DNA of 35,245 nt, from NCBI GenBank assembly GCA_003484545.1, contig DNCF01000356.1, forward strand, positions 506-35,750, in the 5' to 3' direction. Positions 1 through 8,613 of the stretch are shown one piece after another. The DNA is from Massilia sp. (GTDB lineage Bacteria > Pseudomonadota > Gammaproteobacteria > Burkholderiales > Burkholderiaceae_D). Position numbers and translations under genes: made by a program. Under the pieces are notes generated by a model. That model was not told where the DNA came from. It did no database searches and saw only the letters and a program-made list of their open reading frames with translations. Positions within the stretch are counted from its first letter, which is position 1. The number at the start of each line of letters is the position of its first letter.

Positions 1-2
1 GC

Positions 3-1298
3 AACCCGCAGTACGCGATCGATCCCAAGCAGGTCTACGTCACCGGCCTGTCCTCGGGCGGCGCCCAGACCATGGTGATGGGCTGCCTGGCGCCCGACAT
101 CTTCGCCGGCATCGGCATCAATGCCGGGCCGGCACTGGGCGTGTCGACCGCGCAGATCGGCGCGGTCCCGTCCGGCTTCACCGCTACCACGGCCGGCAAC
201 AACTGCAAGAACCTGGCCGCGACCAATGCGCCGCAATTCGCGACCCAGGTCGCCGGCGTCATCTGGGGCACCAACGACTACACGGTGGCGCAAGGCTATG
301 GCCCGCTGGACGCCGCGGCAATGCGCATCGCCTACGGCGGCAGCTTCACCAAGGGAACGACCGTGAGCGTGCCGACCGGCGGCAGCAACATCCCCTATCT
401 GGACGCCAACGGCAAGCTGCGCACCTCGGAGATCACGGTCACCGGCATGGGCCACGCTTGGCCGGCCGGCACCGGCGGCCAGAACAGCAACTACGTGGAC
501 GCGACCAAGGTCAACTACCCATCCTTCGTGATGGACTTCTGGTTCAAGAACAACCTGCGCGTGGCGCGCGCGGCCGCGCCCGTGATGAAGGCGTGCAGCG
601 CGACCGTCTCGGGCTCGACCGTCACCGTCAACGGCGCCGCCAGTGGCGGCACGATCGCCAGCTACCAGGTGACCCTGAACGGGCCGACGCCGGTGAACGA
701 CGCCGCCGCCGGCAGCGGCGCCAGCTTCAGCAAGGCCTACGGCGGTCGCGCCGACGGCTACTACAGCGGCACGGTCAGCGCGACCGACAGCTCGACCGGC
801 CTGAGCTCCAGCGCCTGCACCATCCCGCAATTCCTGGTCGGCACGGCGCCGGCGCTGCAGCCGCCGGCAGGCCTGGCGGTCGCAGGCAGCACGTCCAGCA
901 GCATCACGCTGAGCTGGAACGCGGCGAACGGCGCCACCGGCTATAACGTCTACCGCAATGGCAGCAAGGTCAACGGCACGGCGTTGACGGCGACCGGCTA
1001 CACCGACAGCGGTTTGACTGCCTCGACCAGCTACGGCTACCAGGTCTCGGCCGTCGGCAACGGCGGCGTGGAAAGCGCGCGCTCGGCGACGGTGACCGGC
1101 AGCACCGGTTCCGGCTTCGTCTGCACCACGACCACGGCCAGCAACTACAGCCACGTGCAGGCGGGACGCGCCCACGGCAGCGGCGGCTATGCGCTGGCCA
1201 ACGGCTCGAACCAGAACATGGGGTTGAACAACACCTTCTATACCAGCACCCTGGCCCAGACCTCGGCCGGCTACTACATCATCGGCAGCTGCCCATAG
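3..1298 (+). CDS. Secreted PHA/PHB depolymerase-type esterase with Fn3 module (5' end missing)
   Basis: The reading frame is already open at base 3, so the N-terminus lies outside the window; 431 codons plus stop are visible. The lipase box GLSSG, with its nucleophile serine at bases 51-53, follows VYVT as in extracellular PHB depolymerase family esterases (alpha/beta hydrolases). Further on, GTNDYTV probably carries the catalytic Asp and GMGHAWPAG the catalytic His, giving the order Ser-Asp-His. After the hydrolase come a low-complexity Ser/Gly/Thr region, a fibronectin type III-like module (about bases 855-1100, with SSITLSWN and YNVYRNG), and a C-terminal segment of about 60 residues with a cysteine near each end. 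The family hydrolyses polyhydroxyalkanoates or other short esters outside the cell; the exact substrate cannot be read here. A feruloyl-esterase-like activity is the main alternative. Confidence 0.85.
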   Translation, partial: NPQYAIDPKQVYVTGLSSGGAQTMVMGCLAPDIFAGIGINAGPALGVSTAQIGAVPSGFTATTAGNNCKNLAATNAPQFATQVAGVIWGTNDYTVAQGYGPLDAAAMRIAYGGSFTKGTTVSVPTGGSNIPYLDANGKLRTSEITVTGMGHAWPAGTGGQNSNYVDATKVNYPSFVMDFWFKNNLRVARAAAPVMKACSATVSGSTVTVNGAASGGTIASYQVTLNGPTPVNDAAAGSGASFSKAYGGRADGYYSGTVSATDSSTGLSSSACTIPQFLVGTAPALQPPAGLAVAGSTSSSITLSWNAANGATGYNVYRNGSKVNGTALTATGYTDSGLTASTSYGYQVSAVGNGGVESARSATVTGSTGSGFVCTTTTASNYSHVQAGRAHGSGGYALANGSNQNMGLNNTFYTSTLAQTSAGYYIIGSCP

Positions 1299-1331
1299 GC
1301 AAACTGATACGACAGGTCAGACGCAGCGCTT

Positions 1332-1357
1332 GCCGGGGCCCTGGTCCCGGCTTTTTT
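1332..1357 (+). terminator. Rho-independent terminator after the esterase gene
   Basis: GCCGGG (1332-1337) pairs with CCCGGC (1346-1351) across an 8-nt loop and is followed at once by six T residues. It lies 34 bp past the esterase stop codon, so that transcript probably ends before the TonB-receptor gene. Confidence 0.8.
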
Positions 1358-1449
1358 ATGCCTGCCGATGCACCGCTGGTCTACCGTCGAAAATTCGGCC
1401 TGCTGCTGACTTTCCGGCCCGAATCGCCCAGGTGCAAGCCTTTGTCCGC

Positions 1450-1463
1450 CCTTGCGCGCAAGG
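1450..1463. promoter_or_regulatory. 14-bp perfect palindrome upstream of the TonB-receptor gene
   Basis: CCTTGCGCGCAAGG is a perfect palindrome 118 bp before the receptor start, in the 283-bp gap 1299-1581, which otherwise holds only the terminator of the preceding gene. It could be an operator for a dimeric repressor. No confident -35/-10 pair was found here, and in GC-rich DNA a GCGC-centred palindrome may arise by chance. Confidence 0.3.
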
Positions 1464-1581
1464 CGCTGTCGTTGGCGTTTCCTATATTCATTTCTGGCAT
1501 ATCGGCACGCGAATTTATTCGTTCTGTGATGACCGAGCGGGTGGTTAAGCTTGCGCTTCCATTAATACCCATGAGCTTGCG

Positions 1582-4302
1582 ATGCCATCCCAGCCACCTC
1601 GTTTGAAACCGCTGCATGCCTGCCTGATTGCCGCCCTGTGCTCCCTGTCCGGACACGCGACCGCGCAAGCGCCGGCCCCCGCCGCGGCCCCCGACCAGCC
1701 GGAGCAGGCCGCTCCCTCGACCGTCGTCGTGACGGGTTCGCGCATTCCGCGTGCCAGCCTGGAGGGTCCATCGCCCGTCACCGTCATCAGCGCGGAAGAC
1801 ATCACGCGCCGCGGCTACGCGAACGTGTTCGACGCGCTGAACAACCTGACGCAGAACAGCGGCTTCGTGCAGGGCGCCGACTTCGGCAATACCTTCACGC
1901 CGTCCGCCAACGCGATCAGCCTGCGCGGCCTGGGACCGAACCACACGCTGGTGCTGCTCAACGGCCGCCGCCTGGCCGATTTCCCGATCGCCTATGAAGG
2001 CACGGTCAACTTCACGAACCTGGCGAACATCCCGGCCGCCGTGATCGAGCGCATCGAAGTGCTCAACGGCGGCGCCTCGGCCATCTATGGGTCGGACGCG
2101 ATTGCCGGCGTGGTGAACGTGGTGCTGAAGAAGAAGGCAGCAGGGTTCGAGGCCAACGTGAAGGTAGGCGCCACCTCGCGCGGCGGCGGCGGCGACCGCC
2201 GGGTGCAGCTGTCCGGCGGCGGCGGAGAAGGCAAGCTCGAGACCGTGTTCGCCGTGGAGCTGTCCGAGCGCGACCCGCTGTGGAGCCTGGACCGCGACTT
2301 CATGGCGCGGCGCCTGTCCGGCACGCCCACCAACATCCTGTCGCGCCGCGACGTCCGCACCAATACCTACATCGACCTGGGCAATGCGTGCAGCGAGCTG
2401 TCCGATCTGTTCGGCGGAACCGCCACCAGCTACGCCACGCCGCGGCGCGGCAGCTATTGCGTCTCCACCGCGGCCTCGCCCACCCACTGGACGGTACAGA
2501 CCGGCAACCGCAGCGCGAACGCCTACGGCAGCGCCAACTATGCACTGGACAACGGCCATACGCTGTTTGCCGACCTGCTGGTCTCGCGCAACGAGAGCTG
2601 GAACAATACCCGTGGACCGAACTGGACTTCGTCCTCCACCGGCAGCGGCTACTTCAGCAACCGCAATACCGGTGCCTACGAGGCCTGGACCAAATTCATC
2701 GCGCCGGAAGAGTATGGCGGTGCCGAGCGCTACAACCGCCGCTGGGACGACGACGCCGTCGCCGTGACGCTCGGTTCGCGTGGGCGCCTGCCGGGCACGC
2801 AGTGGGATTACGAGGCATCCTACAACGCCTCCGTCTACCGCAGCCGCAACCACGTGCCGCGCGCGCTGGCGATTATCGACAGCTTCTTCCTGGGTCCGCG
2901 GCTGGGCACCGACGCCAACGGTGTTCCTATCCATGCGCCCGACCCGAAACGCCTGACGACGCCGCTGACCCAGGCCGAGTTCGACAGCATCACGGACTTC
3001 TCGCACAGCCGCGACGAATCATGGACCAATACCCTCAGCCTGTCCGCCAACGGCGAACTGCTGCAGCTGCCGGCCGGCCCCGTCAAGCTGGCCGCCGTCG
3101 CCGAAGCGGGACGCCAGGGTTACACCAACAAGGCCGATCCGCGCATCAACCAGGGTTACTTCAACATCGCGACACCGACCGTCGACGCGGGCGGCACCCG
3201 TTCGCGCGCCGCGCTGGGCGCGGAGTTCAGTATTCCCTTGCTCGCGCCGCTCAATGCCACGCTGGCCGGCCGCTACGACCGCTACGAATTCGCAGGCCGC
3301 AGCGATGGCCGCTTCACCTATAACGGCGGGCTCGAATGGCGGCCGTCGCGCGCGGTGCTGGTGCGCGCAACGCATGCGACGAGCTTCCGGGCGCCGGACA
3401 TGAACTACATCTACAAGGCGCGCGGGACCGGTTATTACTCGTCCACCACCGATTACTACCGCTGCGGCCTGGCCGGCCAGCCCGTCGACAGCTGCGAATT
3501 CGCCAACGTGTCGCCTGGTGCGGACTACGTGCAGATCGGCAGCCCCGACCTGAAGTCGGAACAGGGCAAGTCGTCCGGCCTGGGCATCGTCTGGTCGCCG
3601 AACAGCGCTTTCGACGCCTCGCTCGATTACTGGCGCTTCAAGATCGACAACCTGGTGACCAACCTGTCGGCCGACCAGCTGCTGCGCGACGAGGCAAAGT
3701 GCCGGCTGGGCGAGGACGACATCAATTCGCCGTCGTGCGTGGATACCCTTAGCCGCGTGCAGCGTCATCCGCTGACGGCGCTGAACAAGCCGGGCGAAAT
3801 CCGCGAGATCCGCGTCAATCCGATCAACGCGGCGCAGCAGGAAACCAGCGGCATCGACGCCACCCTGCGCTACGCGCTGCGCGGCACAAGCTGGGGCGAC
3901 TTCCACCTGCGCGCCAATTATTCGAAGACGCTGACACAGCGCTACCAGCAGTTCGACGGCGACCCGGTGGAAGACCTGCTGCACGCGCTGTGGAGCACGG
4001 ATTGGCCGGAGAAACTGGGCGCCAGCCTGGCGTGGACGGCGGGCCGCTGGACCAATACCCTGTCGGCCACGCGCTACGGCAAGATCCCGAACGGCGCCCA
4101 GGATGCCTACTTGACGCCGACGACCCTGGTGAACCTGTCGACCGTCTACCGATATGACGACAAGCTGACCCTGAGCCTGATCGTCAATAACCTGGCCAAC
4201 AAGATCAAGCGCGACGACAGCGGCGGCTGGCCCTACTACCCGGTCGGCAACTACAGCCCGGTGGGGCGCGCGGGCTGGGTGGAACTGAACTACCGCTTCT
4301 GA
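1582..4302 (+). CDS. TonB-dependent outer-membrane receptor
   Basis: A 906-residue outer-membrane transporter of the TonB-dependent family, which uses the TonB-ExbB-ExbD system to import scarce substrates such as iron chelates, vitamins or oligosaccharides. Residues 1-28 look like a Sec signal peptide (cleavage after ATA). The plug domain follows (about 46-165), beginning VVVTGSRI and containing a typical SLRGLGPNHTLVLLNGRR stretch and an EVLNGGASAIYGSDAIAGVVN stretch. The remainder is an alternating barrel ending in the C-terminal aromatic (NYRF) expected for BAM insertion. Several cysteine pairs sit in predicted extracellular loops. The ATG at 1582 is the only plausible start, because an in-frame TAA at 1546 closes the frame upstream; its ribosome-binding site is weak. 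No siderophore or sugar genes lie next to it, so the substrate is unknown. Confidence 0.9.
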   Translation: MPSQPPRLKPLHACLIAALCSLSGHATAQAPAPAAAPDQPEQAAPSTVVVTGSRIPRASLEGPSPVTVISAEDITRRGYANVFDALNNLTQNSGFVQGADFGNTFTPSANAISLRGLGPNHTLVLLNGRRLADFPIAYEGTVNFTNLANIPAAVIERIEVLNGGASAIYGSDAIAGVVNVVLKKKAAGFEANVKVGATSRGGGGDRRVQLSGGGGEGKLETVFAVELSERDPLWSLDRDFMARRLSGTPTNILSRRDVRTNTYIDLGNACSELSDLFGGTATSYATPRRGSYCVSTAASPTHWTVQTGNRSANAYGSANYALDNGHTLFADLLVSRNESWNNTRGPNWTSSSTGSGYFSNRNTGAYEAWTKFIAPEEYGGAERYNRRWDDDAVAVTLGSRGRLPGTQWDYEASYNASVYRSRNHVPRALAIIDSFFLGPRLGTDANGVPIHAPDPKRLTTPLTQAEFDSITDFSHSRDESWTNTLSLSANGELLQLPAGPVKLAAVAEAGRQGYTNKADPRINQGYFNIATPTVDAGGTRSRAALGAEFSIPLLAPLNATLAGRYDRYEFAGRSDGRFTYNGGLEWRPSRAVLVRATHATSFRAPDMNYIYKARGTGYYSSTTDYYRCGLAGQPVDSCEFANVSPGADYVQIGSPDLKSEQGKSSGLGIVWSPNSAFDASLDYWRFKIDNLVTNLSADQLLRDEAKCRLGEDDINSPSCVDTLSRVQRHPLTALNKPGEIREIRVNPINAAQQETSGIDATLRYALRGTSWGDFHLRANYSKTLTQRYQQFDGDPVEDLLHALWSTDWPEKLGASLAWTAGRWTNTLSATRYGKIPNGAQDAYLTPTTLVNLSTVYRYDDKLTLSLIVNNLANKIKRDDSGGWPYYPVGNYSPVGRAGWVELNYRF

Positions 4303-4315
4303 TACGCCTGGATTG

Positions 4316-4349
4316 AACGGATCCGCCGCTGCGGATCCGTTTTTCTTTT
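4316..4349 (+). terminator. Rho-independent terminator after the TonB-receptor gene
   Basis: A perfect 10-bp stem, ACGGATCCGC (4317-4326) with GCGGATCCGT (4331-4340), encloses the loop CGCT and runs into TTTTCTTTT. It starts 13 bp after the receptor stop codon. Confidence 0.9.
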
Positions 4350-4380
4350 GGCCGCCTCGCCAGCACTGTTCCGGCTTTTT

Positions 4381-4386
4381 TATACT
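4381..4386 (+). promoter_or_regulatory. Possible -10 box for the M20 amidohydrolase gene
   Basis: TATACT differs from the sigma70 -10 consensus at one position and lies just after the preceding terminator, about 114 bp before the chosen start codon. No convincing -35 box is visible at the right distance, so this is only a candidate. Confidence 0.3.
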
Positions 4387-4499
4387 TCGTGCCTCCACTG
4401 CCTGCCCGTGCCAGGATCAGGAACGAAAGGCTTTTCTGCCAGTCGAATCCTGATCGTGACCAGGCCACATCGCGCCGACCAACCTTCATGGAGCCCATC

Positions 4500-5903
4500 A
4501 TGCCTACCCCAAGCTTGTCGGCGCTGCGCCAGCAGCGAGTCGCACGGCTTCCCGGCTTCGTGTTGACCGTGCTGACGGGAACGGTCTTCATGCTCTCCGG
4601 CTTTGCGCTTACGGGCACGGCCCATGCCCAACAGCAGCAGGAAACCATGCCAGCGAAAACGGCCTCGTTCCCGAGTCCGTCGGCTGCGCTGATCAAAGAG
4701 CTCGAGGCCGTTTACAAGGACCTGCACGCCAACCCCGAGCTCGGGATGCAGGAAGTCCGTACCGCGAAGATCGCGGCCGATTGGCTGCGCAAACAGGGAT
4801 TCGAGGTGACCGAGAAAGTCGGCGGTACCGGCGTGGTCGGCATCCTGCGCAACGGCGAAGGTCCGACCGTGCTGCTGCGCGCCGATATGGATGCGCTCGA
4901 CATGAAGGAGGACACGGGACTGCCTTACGCCAGCAAGAAGGAAGGCAAGGGGCCATCCGGCGCGTCGGTTCCGGTCGCGCATTCCTGCGGGCATGACATG
5001 CACGTCACCTGGCTGATGGGTGCGACGCGCATGCTTGCCGAGCACCGCAAGAACTGGCGCGGTACGGTCATGGCGGTGTTCCAGCCGGCAGAGGAAACCG
5101 GCAAGGGCGCCCGCGCGATGATCGACGACGGCATGGTCAAGCGCTTTCCGAAGCCAGCCGTCGTGCTGGGACAGCACGTCATGCCCCTGCGCGCCGGAAA
5201 AATCGGCACCCGCGTCGGCCTGATGCTGTCGATGTCCGACAGCCTGGGCGTGAAGCTCTTCGGCCGCGGCGGGCACGGCTCGGCGCCGGAAAAAACGGTC
5301 GACCCGGTCGTGATGGCCGCCGCATCGGTGATGCGTTTGCAGACCGTGGTCTCGCGCGAGGTCGGCATCACCGAGGGCGCGGTCGTCACCGTCGGTGCCC
5401 TGCAGGCGGGAAGCAGCGCCAACATCATCCCGAACGATGCCACGATGCACCTGAACATCCGCACTTTCGACGAGCAGGTACGCAAGACCGTTCTTGGCGC
5501 CATCAGGCGGATCATCAACGCAGAAGCCGTCGCCTCGAATGCCCCCAAGCCGCCGGCATTCGAAGAACAAGGCCATTTCCCCGCCACCTACAACGACAAA
5601 GTCGCCACGCCCAAGGTCGTGGCGGCATTGAAAGCCCGCTTCGGTGCGGACCAGGTCGGCGAGATCGTGCCGGCGTCCGCCAGCGAGGATTTCAGCTGGT
5701 TCGCACGGGCCTGGGATGTTCCTTCCGTGTATTGGGCAGTGGGTGGCACCGATCCGAAGCTGTACGACCGGCTCGAGCGGGAGGGCAAGGTCAACGAGAT
5801 CCCTTCCAACCATTCGCCCCAGTTCGCGCCGGCCCTCACGCCGACGGTGGGCCGGGGCGTCGAGGCGATGCTGGCGGCTGCGGGACCCTGGCTGGCACCG
5901 TGA
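4500..5903 (+). CDS. Exported M20-family amidohydrolase/carboxypeptidase
   Basis: A 467-residue metallo-amidohydrolase of the M20D type (hippurate hydrolase / N-acyl-amino-acid amidohydrolase / IAA-conjugate hydrolase group), which cleaves N-acyl or peptide amide bonds using two metal ions. Metal-site motifs are in the expected order: CGHDMHVTW, PAEETGKGARAMI, GQHVMPLRAG and, near the C-terminus, IPSNHSPQFAP. GGHGSAPEKTVDP begins the dimerisation (lid) domain. The frame stays open further upstream, but GGAG at 4490-4493 sits 6 nt before the ATG at 4500, and starting there gives a clean signal peptide (about residues 1-43, ending AHA). The enzyme is therefore predicted to act in the periplasm or outside the cell. 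Many M20D homologues are cytosolic, so export is a notable trait. The substrate is unknown. Confidence 0.87.
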   Translation: MPTPSLSALRQQRVARLPGFVLTVLTGTVFMLSGFALTGTAHAQQQQETMPAKTASFPSPSAALIKELEAVYKDLHANPELGMQEVRTAKIAADWLRKQGFEVTEKVGGTGVVGILRNGEGPTVLLRADMDALDMKEDTGLPYASKKEGKGPSGASVPVAHSCGHDMHVTWLMGATRMLAEHRKNWRGTVMAVFQPAEETGKGARAMIDDGMVKRFPKPAVVLGQHVMPLRAGKIGTRVGLMLSMSDSLGVKLFGRGGHGSAPEKTVDPVVMAAASVMRLQTVVSREVGITEGAVVTVGALQAGSSANIIPNDATMHLNIRTFDEQVRKTVLGAIRRIINAEAVASNAPKPPAFEEQGHFPATYNDKVATPKVVAALKARFGADQVGEIVPASASEDFSWFARAWDVPSVYWAVGGTDPKLYDRLEREGKVNEIPSNHSPQFAPALTPTVGRGVEAMLAAAGPWLAP

Positions 5904-5994
5904 GCGCCGGCCTGGCGGTGCGGTGAATACGGCGGATCGCCTGAAAGTTTAAATTCGACAACAATTGGTGAGTATTCGACGCTATCGGGTCCCC

Positions 5995-6000
5995 TACAAT
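5995..6000 (+). promoter_or_regulatory. Possible -10 box for the DUF2167 gene
   Basis: TACAAT, one mismatch from consensus, lies in the 155-bp gap before the DUF2167 gene, about 59 bp before its start. No clear -35 hexamer was found at 16-18 bp spacing. Confidence 0.3.
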
Positions 6001-6058
6001 AACGGCAAAAAAGCGGCAGGCGGCACCGCCCCTGCGCACCACCACACGGGGAAACTCC

Positions 6059-6946
6059 ATGAAAGCGGATTCGTTCGCGCGCACCGCCAGTGCGCTGGTC
6101 TTGTCGTTCGCCTGCGCCGGTGCCCATGCACAGTCCGGCAAGATCGACCAGGAAGCCGAGATGAACGCGGCGATGGCGGCGGTCCGCACGGTCGTCAAGG
6201 CCGGGCCTGCCGAGATCGACCTGGGCAAGCAGGCGACCCTGAAACTTCCCGCAGGCTATTCCTTCGTTCCCCAGCCGCAGGCCGACCAGCTGATGAAGGC
6301 CATGGGCAATGGCGAAGACCCTTCGCGGCTCGGCATCGTCCTGCCGCCCGACAGCGACAGCTTCGTGGTGCCGCGCTACATCGACGCCGGCTACATCAAG
6401 GACGACGAAGCCGCGGACTGGAATGCCGATGAACTGCTCGCCAGCCTGAAGCAAGGCACCGAGGAAGGCAACAAGGAGCGCCAGGCCCGTGGCATGCCGG
6501 AAATGGAAATCGTCGGCTGGAGCCAGAAGCCGACCTACGACAAGGCATCGCACCGCCTCGTGTGGGCGATCGAGAGCAAGGACAAGGGTACGACGGAGGC
6601 GGAACACGGCGCCAACTACAACACCTACGTGCTGGGCCGCGAAGGCTATCTGTCGATGAACCTGGTGTCCGGTTTCGATTCGCTGGCGGCGAATAAACCT
6701 CTTGTCCAGACCCTGCTCGCGCAGACCAGCTTCAATGCCGGCAAAACCTATGCGGACTTCGATGCCAGCACCGACAAGGTGGCGGAGTACGGCATCGCGG
6801 CGCTGGTGACCGGCGTCGCGGCCAAGAAGCTGGGCTTGTTCGCTGTGATCGCGGCCTTCCTGGCCAAGTTTGCCAAGGTCATCATGATTGCAGGCTTCGG
6901 GCTGGTGGTGGGACTCGGCAAATTTTTCAGGCGCCGCAAGGCCTGA
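6059..6946 (+). CDS. DUF2167 family membrane-anchored protein
   Basis: A 295-residue protein that I assign to DUF2167 (predicted membrane-anchored proteins of unknown function) from its conserved phrases: LPAGYSFVP, a MGNGEDP-LGIVLP region, YIDAGYIKDDEAADWNADELL, a GW...P.YD stretch (VGWSQKPTYDKASHRLVWA), NTYVLGREGYLSMNLV, and TDKVAEYGIAALVTGVAAKKLG. A signal peptide is likely (residues 1-24, ending AHA). The C-terminus holds one long hydrophobic segment (about 262-287) followed by RRRK, so the bulk should sit in the periplasm, anchored by a C-terminal helix. GGGGA about 8 nt before the ATG supports the start. The biochemical function of the family is not established. It is followed 100 bp later by another exported protein. 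Confidence 0.85.
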   Translation: MKADSFARTASALVLSFACAGAHAQSGKIDQEAEMNAAMAAVRTVVKAGPAEIDLGKQATLKLPAGYSFVPQPQADQLMKAMGNGEDPSRLGIVLPPDSDSFVVPRYIDAGYIKDDEAADWNADELLASLKQGTEEGNKERQARGMPEMEIVGWSQKPTYDKASHRLVWAIESKDKGTTEAEHGANYNTYVLGREGYLSMNLVSGFDSLAANKPLVQTLLAQTSFNAGKTYADFDASTDKVAEYGIAALVTGVAAKKLGLFAVIAAFLAKFAKVIMIAGFGLVVGLGKFFRRRKA

Positions 6947-7046
6947 TGCTTCCACAAGATTGACCTTCGCCACGGTGGTGCCGCTTCGCGCGCACGGCCG
7001 TGTTTCTCATGCAATCGCCAGCTTGAACGGCACCGATACATTTTTC

Positions 7047-7979
7047 ATGACTAATCAATCCAGACTCCTTCGTTCTTCCCGCGCCATCCTGGGCGCGGTG
7101 CTCGCCCTGGCATTTTCCTCGGGCTGCGCGCATGCCCAGGCCTGCAACCTGGGCGAGCAGACCGTCGTTCCGCTGACGCTGGCCGGCGCCGTAGGCTATC
7201 CCCTCATTCCGGTGACGGTCGATGGCCAGTCGGCGCATGTGCTGCTCGAAACCGACAGCCGCGTGACCTTGCTGAACCGCGCACCGCTCGAAAAACTCGG
7301 CATCGCGATCCGGAAGGTGGAAACGACCTATACGGTCGACATGATGGCCGTCCAGCTGTCGCAGTTTTCGGCGGCCGGGATCGACACGAAAGGCTATTTT
7401 TCGGTCATCGATTCGGATAGCGATATCCTCGGCAGTCTCGGCATGAATTACTTCAACCGCAGGGACATGGAACTCTGGCTGGCCAACAAGGAAATGCGCC
7501 TGAGCCGGCCCAGCGGCTGCCGCAAGGCCTTCCTCGCGTCCTGGGATCCCCAGGCGCATGTCGTCGATGTCGAGATCGACCAGTCGCTGCGGGACTGGCG
7601 GCCATGGTTCAAGGTGCGCATCAACGGCACCGACGTGAATGCCATCATTGCCACCAGTTCGCCCTATTCCTACCTCGACCTGCATACCGCGGCGCGGCTC
7701 GGCATCAAACCGGATTCGCCGGGGGTGGCGCAAAGCGGGGAAGTCATCAGCTGGCGCGACAAGACCATGAAAGTCTGGCGCGCGCCGGTCACGGAAATGT
7801 CGATCGGGAAGTACAAGGTGCCCAATCCCCGGCTTTACCTGTTCGACATGACCCTGTCGGGCGAAATGATGGTGCTTGGGCTCGATTTCCTGCGCAACCA
7901 CCGCGTCCTGATGTCGATGAGCCAGCGCCGTCTGTACATCACCCACCTGGGTGGGCCGACGTTTTCGGAGCCCGAATGA
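7047..7979 (+). CDS. Secreted protein with two degenerate retropepsin-like lobes
   Basis: A 310-residue exported protein (signal peptide about 1-30, ending AHA). It looks like two tandem retropepsin-like aspartic-protease units. Lobe 1 has IPVTVDGQSAHVLLETDS followed by a closing ILGSLGMNYFNRRDMELW strand region. Lobe 2 has VRINGTDVNAIIATSS followed by VLGLDFLRNHRVLM. In active members the end of the first strand pair carries Asp-Thr/Ser-Gly; here those positions read Glu-Thr-Asp (residues 69-71 region) and Ala-Thr-Ser (about 202-204), so both catalytic Asp positions are replaced and the protein is probably not a conventional protease. The frame is open upstream, but ATG 7047 gives the signal peptide. 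It overlaps the next gene by 4 bp (ATGA), implying translational coupling. A binding or scaffold role is inference only. Confidence 0.7.
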   Translation: MTNQSRLLRSSRAILGAVLALAFSSGCAHAQACNLGEQTVVPLTLAGAVGYPLIPVTVDGQSAHVLLETDSRVTLLNRAPLEKLGIAIRKVETTYTVDMMAVQLSQFSAAGIDTKGYFSVIDSDSDILGSLGMNYFNRRDMELWLANKEMRLSRPSGCRKAFLASWDPQAHVVDVEIDQSLRDWRPWFKVRINGTDVNAIIATSSPYSYLDLHTAARLGIKPDSPGVAQSGEVISWRDKTMKVWRAPVTEMSIGKYKVPNPRLYLFDMTLSGEMMVLGLDFLRNHRVLMSMSQRRLYITHLGGPTFSEPE

Positions 7980-8533
7980 GCGCCTCGCTGCGCGGCCTGG
8001 CGCTGCTCTACGCCACCCTGCTGGTCCAGGACGCCTGGGCCTGCCGCGTTCCTCCCGCCAACCAGTTGATGGGCGTGGACGAACAGATCGCCATGGCGTC
8101 CGACGTTTCCCTGGCCCAGGTGGTCGCAGCGACACCGCTCGAGGGCAATGTGGTCGAGTACCGCTTCGTCGTCCTGCAGCGCCTGGCAGGCCCGGAACGG
8201 AGAACGTTCACGCTGCGCGGCCGCGCGGCCGGCACGCCGGCATTCCTGGCCGGCGGTCCCGCGGACGCCGGCGAACGCGCGAGCTTCGACCATCACACGG
8301 CGCCGGCATTCTGGCAGCGCGGTGGCGGCCGGACCACGAATGGCGCCGACTGCACGATCCATCCGGTGTTCACCCTGGGCGACAGCTATCTCGTGTTCCT
8401 GGATTCGCCGTGGACCTGGCGCAGTTTCGAAAGAATCGAGGCCGTGGACGGGGCCGTCGACGAGGGCGACCGCTGGCTCGCGTATGTGAAGGCCGGGCTG
8501 GCACGGCGAGTGGCCGGGCGGAGCGGCAGGTAG
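7976..8533 (+). CDS. Small secreted protein of unknown function
   Basis: A 185-residue protein whose ATG overlaps the stop of the preceding gene (ATGA), the main reason for choosing this start. Residues 1-22 form a signal peptide ending AWA, so the mature protein would begin with cysteine (CRVPP). The next section, about 40-70, has alternating hydrophobics (DVSLAQVVAATPLEG, then VVEYRFVVLQRLAG). That resembles the first strands of an OB-like or netrin/TIMP-like beta barrel, where an N-terminal Cys is also common, but the likeness is weak and I do not assign the family. A second Cys occurs in GADCTIHPVF, so one disulphide is possible. The coupling suggests that it works together with the retropepsin-like partner. 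Confidence 0.65.
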   Translation: MSASLRGLALLYATLLVQDAWACRVPPANQLMGVDEQIAMASDVSLAQVVAATPLEGNVVEYRFVVLQRLAGPERRTFTLRGRAAGTPAFLAGGPADAGERASFDHHTAPAFWQRGGGRTTNGADCTIHPVFTLGDSYLVFLDSPWTWRSFERIEAVDGAVDEGDRWLAYVKAGLARRVAGRSGR

Positions 8534-8580
8534 ACGCCGTCTTCAGGCGCGTCAGGGTCAAGCATTTTCGGCGCGGCGGG

Positions 8581-8586
8581 TATGAT
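8581..8586 (+). promoter_or_regulatory. Possible -10 box for the antitoxin-like gene
   Basis: TATGAT, one mismatch from consensus, ends 27 bp before the ATG at 8614. That leaves a leader of only about 20 nt. The -35 region is not recognisable. Confidence 0.3.
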
Positions 8587-8613
8587 GTGCATTTTCATCG
8601 GACGACGACACGC

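Noticed and set aside
7047..7979. Active retroviral-type aspartic protease
   Set aside because: Neither lobe keeps the Asp-Thr/Ser-Gly catalytic triplet; naming it a protease would overstate the evidence.
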